Of a stretch of DNA of 38,728 bases, positions 1-7,962 are shown in pieces; position 1 is the first letter of the stretch; each line of letters starts with the position of its first letter. The stretch comes from Chloroflexota bacterium (lineage in GTDB: Bacteria > Chloroflexota > Chloroflexia > Chloroheliales > Chloroheliaceae). Under the pieces are notes generated by a model. It did no database searches. It saw only the letters and a list, made by a program, of their open reading frames with translations, and was not told the origin of the DNA. Location: assembly GCA_902812345.1 (NCBI GenBank), contig CADDZM010000010.1, positions 1 through 38,728 on the forward strand, read 5' to 3'. A program made the position numbers and the translations under genes.

Positions 1-96
1 CTTTTTTAATTGTATTTAAGTCTTATGGCCTATTGACATGTTATAGTCAAACTTTTAAAATCTATCTAAAGATAAATGATTATATAATAGAACGCT

Positions 97-119
97 GCCG
101 GATAAACCCGGCATTTTTT
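97..119 (+). terminator. Terminator-like hairpin before the MATE gene
   Basis: GCCGG (97-101) pairs with CCGGC (108-112) around a short A-rich loop, followed by a run of T at 114-119. It has the form of a short intrinsic terminator for a gene to the left of the window. It ends almost on the ribosome binding site of the MATE gene, so a role in that gene's leader is also possible. Confidence 0.4.
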
Positions 120-131
120 AGGGGTTTTATT

Positions 132-1640
132 TTGGAAATATCGGAAACTCAAAACACGGATAGCCAGGCTACCGACCGGAACGAGAATGTTTCACACCGC
201 CGCCGGGTCTGGCGGTTGGCCTGGCCTGCCATTACCGAACAGCTTTTAAACCTGACGGTTGGCCTCAACGAAGTTTTTCTAATCGGCCACATTTCGAAAG
301 AAGTCAGCGCCAAATTTGGCTATGACGCCGCGACCGCCCTGGCCGCCACCAGCCTGGGCCAGTTTTTTAGCTGGATTGCCCTGGCCGGGTACAACGGCAT
401 TGGTATCGCCACGACTGCCCTGGTAGCCCGCTCGGTCGGCGCAGTGGAAAAGGATAAAGCCGGGAATTTCGGTCGTCAGGGTATTATGCTGGCCTTTATT
501 ATGGGCCTGATAACGTCTGTTGTTATGTACACCTTTGCGCCCATTTTATTGTACCTGGTCGGGGCGGGAGGCCAACTCCAGGAAGTTGGCACTGTCTTTG
601 TGCATACTACCGCCCTGGGAATGCCGCTTTTCGCCGTCCTGGTCGCCTGTAACGCCACTATGCGCGGCAGCGGCGACACCCGTACGCCCCTGCTGATTAT
701 GCTTATGGTCAACGCCACTAACGTCTGCATAGCCTGGATATTCATTAACGGCCAGTTTGGTATGCCCGCCCTGGGCGTGCAGGGGGCCGCCCTCGGAGCC
801 GCCGTTTCCTGGTCGCTGGGCGCAATTGTCGCCTTTTCCCTGGTGTTTGGCCGCAAAACAATTGGCCGGACTGCCTACAGCGCTTTCAAAGTGCCTTTTA
901 ATCTGCGGATAGACCGCGAGGCCACTTCGGTTCTTATGAGCCAGGCCTGGCCGAGCATGGCCGAGCAGTATCTTTTCCAGGTTGGCATCATCTTCTTTAA
1001 CCGGATGCTGGTCGGCCTGGGTACAACTACCTTTGCCGCCCACAACTCCATTGTAAGTATTGACAGCATCTCCTTCCTGCCGGGCATCGGCCTCGGTATC
1101 GCGGTGACCGTGCTGGTCGGGCAGAGCCTGGGCGCGGGCAAGCCGGAAGACGCCAAACTTTTCGCCTTCACTGCCTACAAAATGGGCCTGACCTTCATGA
1201 CCACCATGGGGTTATGCTTCTTTTTCTTCCCGGAATTTTTCCTTAATTTGCTGATTGGTGAACCGGATGTAGTCCAGGCCGCTATTCCGGGCCTGCGTAT
1301 CGCAGGGCTGTTTGACCCGGTAATCGCCACCTCGTTTATCTTTATCGGGGCGTTGCGCGGGGCCGGTGATACCCGTTTCCCGCTTTACGTGCGTATGCTA
1401 ACCAGCGTCATTTTGCGGGTAAGCCTGGGCTTTTTGTTCATCGAAATCCTGAAACTCGGGCTGATTGGCGGCAGACTGGCGATGGGCGGCGACTCAATCG
1501 TTATGGCTTTACTGGTTGCCTGGCGCTTCCGCAGGGGCAAGTGGCAGACCATCTGGCAGACCTCAGGTAAGAAGGTAGCCGGGCCTCAGCGTAAAATCTC
1601 CGGCGCCCAGGTCGCTTTACCCAGCCCTGACGTTGAATAA
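132..1640 (+). CDS. MATE family multidrug/cation antiporter
   Basis: Predicted inner-membrane exporter of the MATE family, which expels drugs or other organic compounds in exchange for Na+ or H+. After a short charged tail the protein has about twelve hydrophobic segments in two related halves. The first half contains the MATE-like stretches WRLAWPAITEQLLNL and RGSGDTRTPLLI; the second half repeats this as SQAWPSMAEQYLFQVG and RGAGDTRFPLYV. I place the start at the TTG at 132, 8 nt after AGGGG, giving about 502 residues. The frame stays open upstream to an ATG at 33, but that extension crosses a terminator-like hairpin and is AT-rich and unlike the family. A strong terminator follows the stop codon, so the gene is probably monocistronic. 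The substrate cannot be told from sequence. Confidence 0.93.
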   Translation: MEISETQNTDSQATDRNENVSHRRRVWRLAWPAITEQLLNLTVGLNEVFLIGHISKEVSAKFGYDAATALAATSLGQFFSWIALAGYNGIGIATTALVARSVGAVEKDKAGNFGRQGIMLAFIMGLITSVVMYTFAPILLYLVGAGGQLQEVGTVFVHTTALGMPLFAVLVACNATMRGSGDTRTPLLIMLMVNATNVCIAWIFINGQFGMPALGVQGAALGAAVSWSLGAIVAFSLVFGRKTIGRTAYSAFKVPFNLRIDREATSVLMSQAWPSMAEQYLFQVGIIFFNRMLVGLGTTTFAAHNSIVSIDSISFLPGIGLGIAVTVLVGQSLGAGKPEDAKLFAFTAYKMGLTFMTTMGLCFFFFPEFFLNLLIGEPDVVQAAIPGLRIAGLFDPVIATSFIFIGALRGAGDTRFPLYVRMLTSVILRVSLGFLFIEILKLGLIGGRLAMGGDSIVMALLVAWRFRRGKWQTIWQTSGKKVAGPQRKISGAQVALPSPDVE

Positions 1641-1660
1641 TTTCTGACATTAACATGTAA

Positions 1661-1697
1661 AAGGCCGAGCCGCTTGAAACGGCTCGGCCTTTTTAAT
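1661..1697 (+). terminator. Intrinsic terminator after the MATE gene
   Basis: AAGGCCGAGCCG (1661-1672) pairs perfectly with CGGCTCGGCCTT (1680-1691) around the loop CTTGAAA, followed by a T-rich tract. The A-rich stretch on the other side could make it work for the converging minus-strand gene too. A perfect palindrome AAGAACGTTCTT lies at about 1757-1768, and a GC palindrome GGCAGGCGCCTGCC at 1787-1800 touches the stop codon of the next gene. Confidence 0.9.
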
Positions 1698-1799
1698 ATT
1701 TTTGTTTGAATAACCTTCTTTAAATCAAGATTTAGCCGGAAAACCCGGTGTTATAAAGAACGTTCTTAATTTTGCTCCAAAGGGCCGGCAGGCGCCTGC

Positions 1800-2138
1800 C
1801 TACCGGCTCGACTGGCTTTGTGACGCGCCATAGCCGCCGGACTGGTTGCCAGATTGAGAGCCATAATTACCAGATTGAGAGCTGCTGCTGCCGGACTGTC
1901 CCGACATACCACTCCGGCTGCTCATCGAGCCCTGGCTGCCCTGCATTTGCTGCATAACCTGGGGTAATTGCTGCTGCAAGATTTGCGCGACCTGCTCGGT
2001 GTGCTGCGCGACCTGCTGCCAGAGCTGCTCATTGCCGTCCTGGGAGTATTTTTGATAGGCTTCCAGCGCTTCCAACGTGGAAACATAGGCCTGCAAGATA
2101 TTATAGGTGTTATTATCAACCATCTGGTTTCTAACCAT
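1800..2138 (-). CDS. Small protein with helical N-terminus and Gln/Ser/Gly-rich tail
   Basis: A 112-residue protein of unknown function. The first 65 residues are helix-prone and soluble (DNNTYNILQAYVSTLEALEAYQ is split here only by description: an aromatic/acidic helix, then a Gln-rich helix). The last 45 residues are a low-complexity tail of Ser, Gly, Gln and Tyr without Cys or a membrane segment. The start is well fixed: AAGGAGG at 2146-2152 lies 7 nt before the ATG. The tail is reminiscent of sticky surface or coat-like proteins, but that is only an impression. It stands alone between a convergent MATE gene and a divergent promoter. No domain could be named. Confidence 0.75.
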   Translation of the reverse strand: MVRNQMVDNNTYNILQAYVSTLEALEAYQKYSQDGNEQLWQQVAQHTEQVAQILQQQLPQVMQQMQGSQGSMSSRSGMSGQSGSSSSQSGNYGSQSGNQSGGYGASQSQSSR

Positions 2139-2293
2139 AAACTAACCTCCTTGTTGTTCCATTACCTTTGCCATCCCTCGATGGCTTCTATACCCTGTAC
2201 TCTGCATAGTCTGTGCCAGATACTTAATATTTGCCTAAATAAAGTGGGCTGGCCCGGTCCATTAACTGCCCCGGAAGGCTTTTCAGGAACAGG

Positions 2294-2305
2294 GTGTGCT
2301 AGAAT
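2294..2305 (+). promoter_or_regulatory. Extended -10 promoter upstream of the aldose epimerase gene
   Basis: TGTGC followed by TAGAAT (2300-2305) forms an extended -10 (TGnTAGAAT). The -35 region is poor, which is common for extended -10 promoters. The same arrangement, TGTGC-TATAAT, is found upstream of the homogentisate dioxygenase gene. Transcription would start near 2312, only a few bases before the structured leader element. Confidence 0.55.
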
Positions 2306-2317
2306 ACTTCAAGCACG

Positions 2318-2395
2318 GCTTTCGCTTTGAGCCTGAGAAGCTTTCGGGGTACGAGGAAATTAAACTTAAAATAATTGTTTCAAGCGAAAGTCCTA
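2318..2395 (+). ncRNA. Candidate structured 5' leader RNA, copy 1
   Basis: The element is closed by a 10-bp stem: GCTTTCGCTT (2318-2327) with AAGCGAAAGT (2382-2391). Between the arms lies a second GCTTTCG (2340-2346) that could pair with the same 3' arm, so two structures exclude each other. Copy 2 (29931-30007, minus) shares the stem, the internal block AAGCTTTCGG, an AGGAAA block and the 3' block AAAATAATNGTTTC. Both copies lie between an extended -10 promoter and a ribosome binding site, in the sense orientation to the downstream gene. I do not recognise it as a known riboswitch class. The position and the competing pairings suggest a cis-regulatory RNA; a protein-binding DNA site is the alternative. 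Confidence 0.5.
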
Positions 2396-2436
2396 TAAAG
2401 GAAACCTGAAACCGGAATAGCTGAAAGGAGTGTATC

Positions 2437-3465
2437 GTGACGGAGCCACAGAGCAGTTTTGAGGTGGTAGAGGGCGACTGGCAGGGCGAACCGATTATTA
2501 TATTGCGCGATAAAAAAAGCCGGGCCGAGGCTCATATTGTGCCGGGCATCGGGGCTAACTGCGTCGGGTGGAGCGTTACTAAAAACGGGCAAAGCTACGA
2601 AGTTATCGAACATCCCAGGACGCCGCCCGAGCTTAAAAGCAATAAGTTCAAGGCCGGAGTCCCGGTGCTGTGGCCTTTTCCGGGCCGGGTCCGTAATGCC
2701 CGCTACAATTTTGAAGGACAGGAATATCATTTGCCCATCACCGACAAAGGCGGGATTCATCACATTCACGGCATCGTGATAAACGCAGCCTGGCGGGTTA
2801 AAGAGCGGGGTATTTCGGGTGAAGGCGCTTTCGTGGAACTGGTCATCGAGCCGGGCGACCTGGCCGAAGACATGCGGACCGGGTATCCTTTCGACTTTCT
2901 GCTAACCTTGCGCCAGACCCTTTCCGGCTCAACCCTTACCTACGATTTGCAGGTAGATAACCGTTCCACCGGGCTGCCGCTGCCTTTCGGGTACGGCCTC
3001 CACCCTTACTTCCAGGCTCCGTTAGCCGTTACCGGGAAAGTTCCTGACCGCACTCATCTTGACGTGCATATTCCCGCCGCGAAACGCTGGCCAGCCGAGG
3101 GCGGTTTGCCGAGCGGCGCGCCCGAACCGCTCCAAGCGCAGGACGATTTCCAGGAATGGCGGCCGCTCGGCCCCAATCTCTTTGACCATATGTACGGCGA
3201 CAAAAAATTTGACGGAGAATACAGCGTGGCCGGGTTCCGCGATTCCGGGCCTGGCCTGGCAGTGCTGGTCAAGGCCGACCGCCAGTTCCACGAGTGGGTG
3301 CTGTTTACCCAACCAAACCGGCCTTCGCTGTGCCTCGAGCCGTATACCTGCCCGCCTAATGCCATCAATTTCAAGGAAGAAGGGCTAGCCGACGACCACC
3401 TGCTAATCGTGCAACCGGGTGGAACATGGCAGGGCCGGGTCGTCTTTGAGGTAAAAGACTATTAG
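2437..3465 (+). CDS. Aldose 1-epimerase (GalM)-like protein
   Basis: Cytoplasmic mutarotase-fold protein of 342 residues, close to the usual family length. The family interconverts alpha and beta anomers of free sugars. Candidate catalytic residues are visible: the His cluster GGIHHIHG (His108/109/111), a second His in GYGLHPYFQ (His189) and the general-base Glu in CLEPYTCPPNAIN (Glu301). The start is GTG at 2437, supported by GAAAGGAG at 2423-2430. Upstream lie an extended -10 promoter and the structured leader element, leaving 46 nt from the element to the start. It converges on the phosphoribosyltransferase gene, with 26 nt between the stops. Its true substrate may be a phosphorylated or unusual sugar, since members of this fold are often misannotated. 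Confidence 0.88.
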   Translation: MTEPQSSFEVVEGDWQGEPIIILRDKKSRAEAHIVPGIGANCVGWSVTKNGQSYEVIEHPRTPPELKSNKFKAGVPVLWPFPGRVRNARYNFEGQEYHLPITDKGGIHHIHGIVINAAWRVKERGISGEGAFVELVIEPGDLAEDMRTGYPFDFLLTLRQTLSGSTLTYDLQVDNRSTGLPLPFGYGLHPYFQAPLAVTGKVPDRTHLDVHIPAAKRWPAEGGLPSGAPEPLQAQDDFQEWRPLGPNLFDHMYGDKKFDGEYSVAGFRDSGPGLAVLVKADRQFHEWVLFTQPNRPSLCLEPYTCPPNAINFKEEGLADDHLLIVQPGGTWQGRVVFEVKDY

Positions 3466-3491
3466 TTAAAAACTATTAGCCCGAAGCGCGA

Positions 3492-3956
3492 CTAGGGCAG
3501 TTCGCGCTCCGGGTCCCAGGGATAGACAATCCAGGCGTCGGTTTCCTCGGCGAAGTAATCCGGTTTCTCGCCCGCGAACTTGTTGTGGGACGGTTTGTAG
3601 TTAAGGACGCATATGTCAATGTTGCCGCCCGCCCGCAGAAGCCGCTCCCGGACCGCCATAATAGTAGTGCCGCTATCCCAGACATCGTCAATCACCAGGA
3701 TGCGCTTGCCGTAAATCTGCGAATCTTCCGGGAACTGCAAGAAAATCGGTTCGGGCAGGGTTTGTTCCTGGTTGTTGTAAAACATCACCGCCGCGCACAA
3801 AATGTTGCGAATCCCGGTCTTTTCGCTGATAAGACAGGCCGGGACCATGCCGCCCCGCGTAATGACCATAATGTTGTCGTAACTGATCGGTAACTGGCGC
3901 AGCAACTTGCCGACCATACGCTCAATGTCGCTCCAGTTAATGTATTGCTTGTTCAG
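3492..3956 (-). CDS. Phosphoribosyltransferase, probable CTG start
   Basis: Type I phosphoribosyltransferase of the purine (hypoxanthine/xanthine) kind, which transfers the ribose-5-phosphate of PRPP to a base. The PRPP loop is RILVIDDVWDSGTT and a substrate-side motif VITRGGMVPA is present near the N-terminus. The first ATG in frame (3917) would cut off part of a fold element. The frame upstream reads NKQYINWSDIERMVGK, typical of the N-terminal helix of these enzymes, and continues to a stop without any ATG, GTG or TTG. A CTG at 3956 sits 7 nt after GAGG, so I infer a rare CTG start, giving about 155 residues. No operon partner is evident; the aspartokinase gene ends 120 nt upstream. Exact base specificity is unknown. 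Confidence 0.85.
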   Translation of the reverse strand: MNKQYINWSDIERMVGKLLRQLPISYDNIMVITRGGMVPACLISEKTGIRNILCAAVMFYNNQEQTLPEPIFLQFPEDSQIYGKRILVIDDVWDSGTTIMAVRERLLRAGGNIDICVLNYKPSHNKFAGEKPDYFAEETDAWIVYPWDPERELP

Positions 3957-4077
3957 AACGTTACCTCGCTTGCCAGGTATTTCAACCTTGCCGACTAATT
4001 TTAGATTCTTTGTTTAAAGTAACTTGCCCAAACTTTGCCATAACCTGCCCGGTCTTAATCCTGACCACGCCTGGCGG

Positions 4078-5541
4078 CTAGTTCTGGCCGCGGATGGACA
4101 TATTCCGCGAAAGGGTCTTGCCCAGGCCGGTCAGGGACAGAAATTCCTCGTGAATGGTTTGCAGAGCTTCCTGCTCATCGTCCGCCGAAACAATCAGGCT
4201 GATATTAAGCTCGCTAGAACCCTGGGCGATAGCTACAATATTGATGCTTTTGCGGCCTAACGCGCTGAATAACCGGCCTGCCACACCCGGCGCCCCGCGC
4301 ATGCCCGACCCAACCGCCGCGATAGTGACAATCTGGGGGTCGGATTCGATGGCTTCAATCTCTTTGAGTTCCAGTTCGCGCTCGAACTCTTTGCGCAGGG
4401 TCGGGATAACCTGCGGGATAACCTTTTTCTCGACGACCATACAAAGGTCGTGGCCGCTGCTGGCGTGACTTATCATATAGACGTTCACGTTCAGGGCCGC
4501 CATCTTGCCAAAAGCGCGCGCCGCGATGCCTGGCACGGTCAGGACGCCGCCGCCCATAATCGTTATCAGGGCCATGTTGCGGGCGCTGGTGACAGCTTTA
4601 ACCACCCCATCGGTCTGCTCGTGGCCGTGGTCAATCCGGGTGCCGGGGAACGATGGGTTAAAGGTATTTTTAATATAAATCGGGATACCCTTCTCGATAG
4701 CGGGCATCACGGTCAGGGGATGAATAACTTTCGCGCCGAAGTGAGTCAACTCCCCGGCCTCGGCGTAGCTTATCCGGCGCAGCGACCGGGCGTTTGGCAC
4801 CATGCGCGGGTCGGCAGTCATTACACCGTCCACTTCTTTCCAGATCCAGATTTCGTCAGCGTCCAGGCTGGCTCCAACGATGCTGGCGCTAAAGTCGGTG
4901 CCGTCCCGGCCAAGGGTCGTGGTTACGCCATCTTCGGTGGCCCCGATAAACCCGGTAACGACCGGAATAACGCCGCTTTCGACCAGGGGCAGCAGGCGCG
5001 CCCGGCAGCGGTTGGTGGTAACATCCATCTGCGGGCGGGCCGCCTGGAAGGTCCGGTCGGTCAAAATAAGTTCTTCGGCTGAAATGGCCTGGGCCTTAAA
5101 GCCGAGGTCTTGCAGCGTCCCGGCCAGCACCTGGACCGAAATCTTTTCACCGAACGCCGCCACCGCGTCCAGGGAGCGGGGGCTAAGTTCGCCCAGCAGC
5201 TCGACCCCGGTCAGGAGGCGCAGCAGCACCTGGTGCTGGCCTTCCACGACCGCTTCGACCTGGCTGCGGATTTCCGGATTCTGGATTGCGGCGGCAATCG
5301 TTTCTTTGTTGCGGGTCAGGAAGTCGGCCACGGATTTTTCAGCGTTATGGGTGGCGGCAGCCGGGTTACGCCCACCCTCGGCCAGCGCCCGGGCTGTATT
5401 CAAAAGCCAATCGGTCGAACCGGCCATGGCGCTCACGACGGCTACCGGGCGCTGTTCCAGGTAACTGCCCAGTAGCCGGGCCACTTCCCGGTAGCGTTCA
5501 GCATTACCGACTGAAGTGCCGCCAAATTTCATTACAATCAT
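4078..5541 (-). CDS. lysC: Aspartate kinase
   Basis: Aspartokinase phosphorylates aspartate in the first step of the Lys/Thr/Met branch. The 487-residue length fits a monofunctional enzyme. The N-terminus carries the ATP/aspartate motif MKFGGTSVGNAERY; the substrate and nucleotide region contains TTLGRDGTDFSAS and EVDGVMTADPR. Two ACT regulatory domains form the C-terminus: one around residues 335-400 (LTVPGIAARAF) and one around 415-480 (GSGMRGAPGVAGRLF), so feedback inhibition by Lys or Thr is expected. The start ATG at 5541 has GGAAG 7 nt upstream; an ATG three codons later is possible. The gene begins 23 nt after the glycosyltransferase stop, so the two are probably cotranscribed, with no obvious functional link. 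No homoserine dehydrogenase part is fused. Confidence 0.95.
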   Translation of the reverse strand: MIVMKFGGTSVGNAERYREVARLLGSYLEQRPVAVVSAMAGSTDWLLNTARALAEGGRNPAAATHNAEKSVADFLTRNKETIAAAIQNPEIRSQVEAVVEGQHQVLLRLLTGVELLGELSPRSLDAVAAFGEKISVQVLAGTLQDLGFKAQAISAEELILTDRTFQAARPQMDVTTNRCRARLLPLVESGVIPVVTGFIGATEDGVTTTLGRDGTDFSASIVGASLDADEIWIWKEVDGVMTADPRMVPNARSLRRISYAEAGELTHFGAKVIHPLTVMPAIEKGIPIYIKNTFNPSFPGTRIDHGHEQTDGVVKAVTSARNMALITIMGGGVLTVPGIAARAFGKMAALNVNVYMISHASSGHDLCMVVEKKVIPQVIPTLRKEFERELELKEIEAIESDPQIVTIAAVGSGMRGAPGVAGRLFSALGRKSINIVAIAQGSSELNISLIVSADDEQEALQTIHEEFLSLTGLGKTLSRNMSIRGQN

Positions 5542-5564
5542 TTTAAAACTTCCTTAAACAAACT

Positions 5565-6386
5565 CTAGTCCGTAAAGCGGTAGCGAATAAGCGCGAACAG
5601 GGCTTCAAAGGCATCCTTCAGGCCGATTTTCTTGCCCTCGGCGTAATCTCGCCCGCTGTAGTGGATAGGCACTTCATAAACTTTTAACTTGCGTTTCAAA
5701 ATCTTTGCCGTGATTTCCGGCTCGAAATCGAAGCGGTTAGCCCGCAACTTAATGTTGCGCATAATGTCAGAGCGCACAACCTTATAACAGGTTTCCATGT
5801 CTGTGAGCATGGTATCGTACAAAATGTTGGTAAGCAGGGTCAGGCTCCGGTTCGCCAGGTAGTGCCAGAACAGAAATACCCGGTGCGTCCCCAGGAAGCG
5901 CGAGCCGTACACAGCGTCGGCCCGCCCATCGGTGATAGGCTTTATCAGGGTAGCGTAGTCGTTTGGGTCGTATTCGAGGTCGGCGTCCTGCACGATGACG
6001 ATGCTGGATTTTTCCGAAATGTGTTCAAGGCCGGTCTTCAGGGCCGCGCCTTTACCCTTGTTTACGGGATGGTAGAAAAATCTTAAAGTGTTGTGGGGGT
6101 CCGGCTCAGCCTCGGCGGCTTCTTTTTCCATTTCCCGGATAATATCGCGGGTTCCGTCGGTGGAGCAATCATCGGTAATAATGATTTCTTTGCGTAAAGG
6201 GACTGCTTCTACAAGTTTAACAATCTCGCGGATAGTTTCTTTTTCGTTGTAAACCGGGATAACAATAGAAAGAAGTAAATCTTCCTGGCTGATGGGACTG
6301 GCGATGACGGGTTCCTCCTGACCTGAATAAAATGTTCGCTCAACTACCCCAATTTTAAGCGTTATTTTGCCATCCAGCCTCGGCAT
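5565..6386 (-). CDS. Family 2 glycosyltransferase (dolichol-phosphate mannosyltransferase-like)
   Basis: GT-A fold glycosyltransferase of about 273 residues. It probably moves a sugar from a nucleotide sugar to a polyprenyl phosphate or a surface glycan. The GT2 start motif LSIVIPVYNEKETI, the nucleotide-binding ITDDCSTDGT and the metal-binding VQDADLEYDP follow in the usual order, and VNKGKGAALKTGL is typical of DPM1/GtrB-like enzymes. There is no C-terminal membrane pair, as in the soluble DPM1 type. The start is uncertain: the ATG at 6386 has no visible ribosome binding site. The TTGACA overlapping the upstream TTG (6387-6392) could instead be a -35 box paired with CAAAAT 17 nt later, which would put the real start downstream, near an AGGAGG close to residue 27. 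Aspartokinase follows directly. Confidence 0.88.
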   Translation of the reverse strand: MPRLDGKITLKIGVVERTFYSGQEEPVIASPISQEDLLLSIVIPVYNEKETIREIVKLVEAVPLRKEIIITDDCSTDGTRDIIREMEKEAAEAEPDPHNTLRFFYHPVNKGKGAALKTGLEHISEKSSIVIVQDADLEYDPNDYATLIKPITDGRADAVYGSRFLGTHRVFLFWHYLANRSLTLLTNILYDTMLTDMETCYKVVRSDIMRNIKLRANRFDFEPEITAKILKRKLKVYEVPIHYSGRDYAEGKKIGLKDAFEALFALIRYRFTD

Positions 6387-6512
6387 TGTCAAATGGGGGC
6401 TTAGTTTTTAGTTATTTTGGTAAAGTTAAAAATTTATTTGCTGGCCGGGTGGTTAGCTTCTGGCGCACGCCTAATATTGCCGTTCGGTTGGCTTCCGCCC
6501 TGGGCCGAGCGC

Positions 6513-6538
6513 CAAAAAAGGCGGTTGCCCGCCCTTTT
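6513..6538 (-). terminator. Intrinsic terminator after the Xer recombinase gene
   Basis: On the minus strand GGGCGG pairs with CCGCC around GCAA, followed by six T. It lies about 50 nt after the recombinase stop. It is also partly symmetric with an A/T flank on the other side. The 200-nt gap from 6387 to 6586 otherwise holds nothing I can assign. Confidence 0.8.
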
Positions 6539-6586
6539 CAAAGAAGTATCTGCTTAACCCACCGGGAGTAATAAGCCAATTGTGAG

Positions 6587-7780
6587 CTAGGCCGACTGGT
6601 TGGCGCGGCGGTGGCGCAGCCCGTTCTCGCCGTCCTCGGTATTGTTTATCGGCAGTTCTTCCCGGCCAATCTTGATGGTCCGTTTCGGGTCGTTACGTTT
6701 GGCCGAGGCGTTGACCTGGTTATAAATCTGAGTCGTGCTGACACTGGCGTGACCCAACAACTCCTGGACCCGCCGCAGGGTTTCACCGTCACTCAGCATG
6801 TGAGCCGCGAAAGAGTGGCGCAGGGTGTGCGGCGTAATATCGGCAATCCCCGCTTCGTCGGCGTAGGCTTTCATGATAAGCCAGAAGCCCTGCCGGGTCA
6901 GGCGGTGCCCCCGGTGATTAACGAAAAGGGCCGTCTCGCCGTTGTTGCCGACAAGCTGGGGCCGGGCATTATTCAGGTAGGCATCGAGCGCGATTTGCTG
7001 GTCGGCCCGGATGGGAATGAGGCGGGCTTTGCTGCCTTTTCCGGCGCACCGCACCTTGAAATTCTCCAGGTCCAGGTCATCCATATTAACCGTAACCAGT
7101 TCGGTGACGCGCATGCCGGTCGAGTAGAGCAGACCCAGCATCGCCAGGTCGCGCAAAGCTTCCGGCCCGCTGTGGTGCAAAGGTTGTTCCAACAGGCGGC
7201 GGATATCGTTTACCGAAATAGCTTTGGGCAGGTACTTGTTGACCCGGGGCGAATCAAGGTGGGCCGTAGGGTCGCCCGGCACGATTTTTTTATCGGTTAG
7301 AAAATGGAAAAACGACTTGACCGCCGCAATCTTGCGAGCAATCGTGCTGTCGGCGTACTTGCGCTCTTTGAGAAAAGACATATAGCTCAGGATGTGGTCT
7401 TTGTTGACCTGCGACCACTCATGAACTGAATGCTCCTGGGGCAGCTTGCCCGGGGCAGCTGGAGCCTTATCAGCCTCGCCGGAACCCAACCCGGCAGGAT
7501 GAACCCGGCCATTGATAGCAATTGTATTGTCGGAGGGATTCTCGGCAAGTGGAGTTAAATCCTCCGTCCGGTGGCGTTTACCGCGCCCGCGCCTGGCCTC
7601 TCCGCCCATATTTTCCGGCTCGGTTCCACCGGGAAGCCCTTCCTCTAAGTCTGAAACAGTCTCTCCCTGCAGGAACTGCCGGAACTGGGTCAGATCGTTA
7701 TTGTAAGCGGCTAGTGTGTTTTCGGAAAAGTCCTTATCATCGGCCAGGAATTTAAGGAACTGTTCAACGCTTTCCTGCAT
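6587..7780 (-). CDS. Tyrosine recombinase, XerC/XerD-like, with N-terminal insertion
   Basis: Site-specific tyrosine recombinase, most similar in layout to XerC/XerD, which resolve chromosome dimers at dif. The catalytic set is complete: Arg224 in STGMRVTEL, Lys in GKGSKARLI (about 248-251), His318 and Arg321 in HTLRHSFAAH, His344 in LLGHASVSTT and Tyr353 in TQIYNQV. The protein has 397 residues against roughly 300 for Xer proteins. The excess is one block, residues 40-122, rich in Gly, Glu, Pro and Arg, that splits the N-terminal core-binding domain: residues 1-39 and 122-165 together make the usual SAM-like helices. The block is in frame and of normal base composition. The start is ATG at 7780 after AGAGGAA. 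No phage or integron genes adjoin, so a housekeeping Xer role is likelier than an integrase. Confidence 0.92.
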   Translation of the reverse strand: MQESVEQFLKFLADDKDFSENTLAAYNNDLTQFRQFLQGETVSDLEEGLPGGTEPENMGGEARRGRGKRHRTEDLTPLAENPSDNTIAINGRVHPAGLGSGEADKAPAAPGKLPQEHSVHEWSQVNKDHILSYMSFLKERKYADSTIARKIAAVKSFFHFLTDKKIVPGDPTAHLDSPRVNKYLPKAISVNDIRRLLEQPLHHSGPEALRDLAMLGLLYSTGMRVTELVTVNMDDLDLENFKVRCAGKGSKARLIPIRADQQIALDAYLNNARPQLVGNNGETALFVNHRGHRLTRQGFWLIMKAYADEAGIADITPHTLRHSFAAHMLSDGETLRRVQELLGHASVSTTQIYNQVNASAKRNDPKRTIKIGREELPINNTEDGENGLRHRRANQSA

Positions 7781-7940
7781 ATTTTTCCTCTTTTAGCGCG
7801 CGGCAATTTTAGAGTCATTTTATCACATTATGTCAAACAGCAAAAGAGGTAAACTATTAAGATTCAGGCTGGCTTTATGACAATTTTATTCCAAAGGGAG
7901 GTTATACAAGAATAAATTAAATCCTTCAAATAAACGCCCC

Positions 7941-7962
7941 TTGACTCTCAAGTAACATGAGA
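7941..7962 (+). promoter_or_regulatory. MerR-type operator and -35 box, probably a relic
   Basis: TTGACT (7941-7946) is followed by an imperfect inverted repeat, TCTCAAGT-A-ACATGAGA (7946-7962). A dyad sitting in a 19-nt spacer behind a -35 box is the layout of promoters controlled by MerR-family activators. No acceptable -10 follows (CACTTT at the expected place) and no intact plus-strand gene lies directly downstream. The gene it served may have been lost along with the neighbouring ferritin-like gene. The rest of 7781-8080 is AT-rich and holds nothing else I can name. Confidence 0.3.

Noticed and set aside
1787-1800. GC palindrome GGCAGGCGCCTGCC as a possible recombination or methylation site
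   Set aside because: It touches the stop codon of a gene and fits better as part of a weak terminator; a single copy gives no support for more.
6386-6571. A 61-codon plus-strand frame between the glycosyltransferase and Xer genes
   Set aside because: It crosses the terminator hairpin and has no ribosome binding site.
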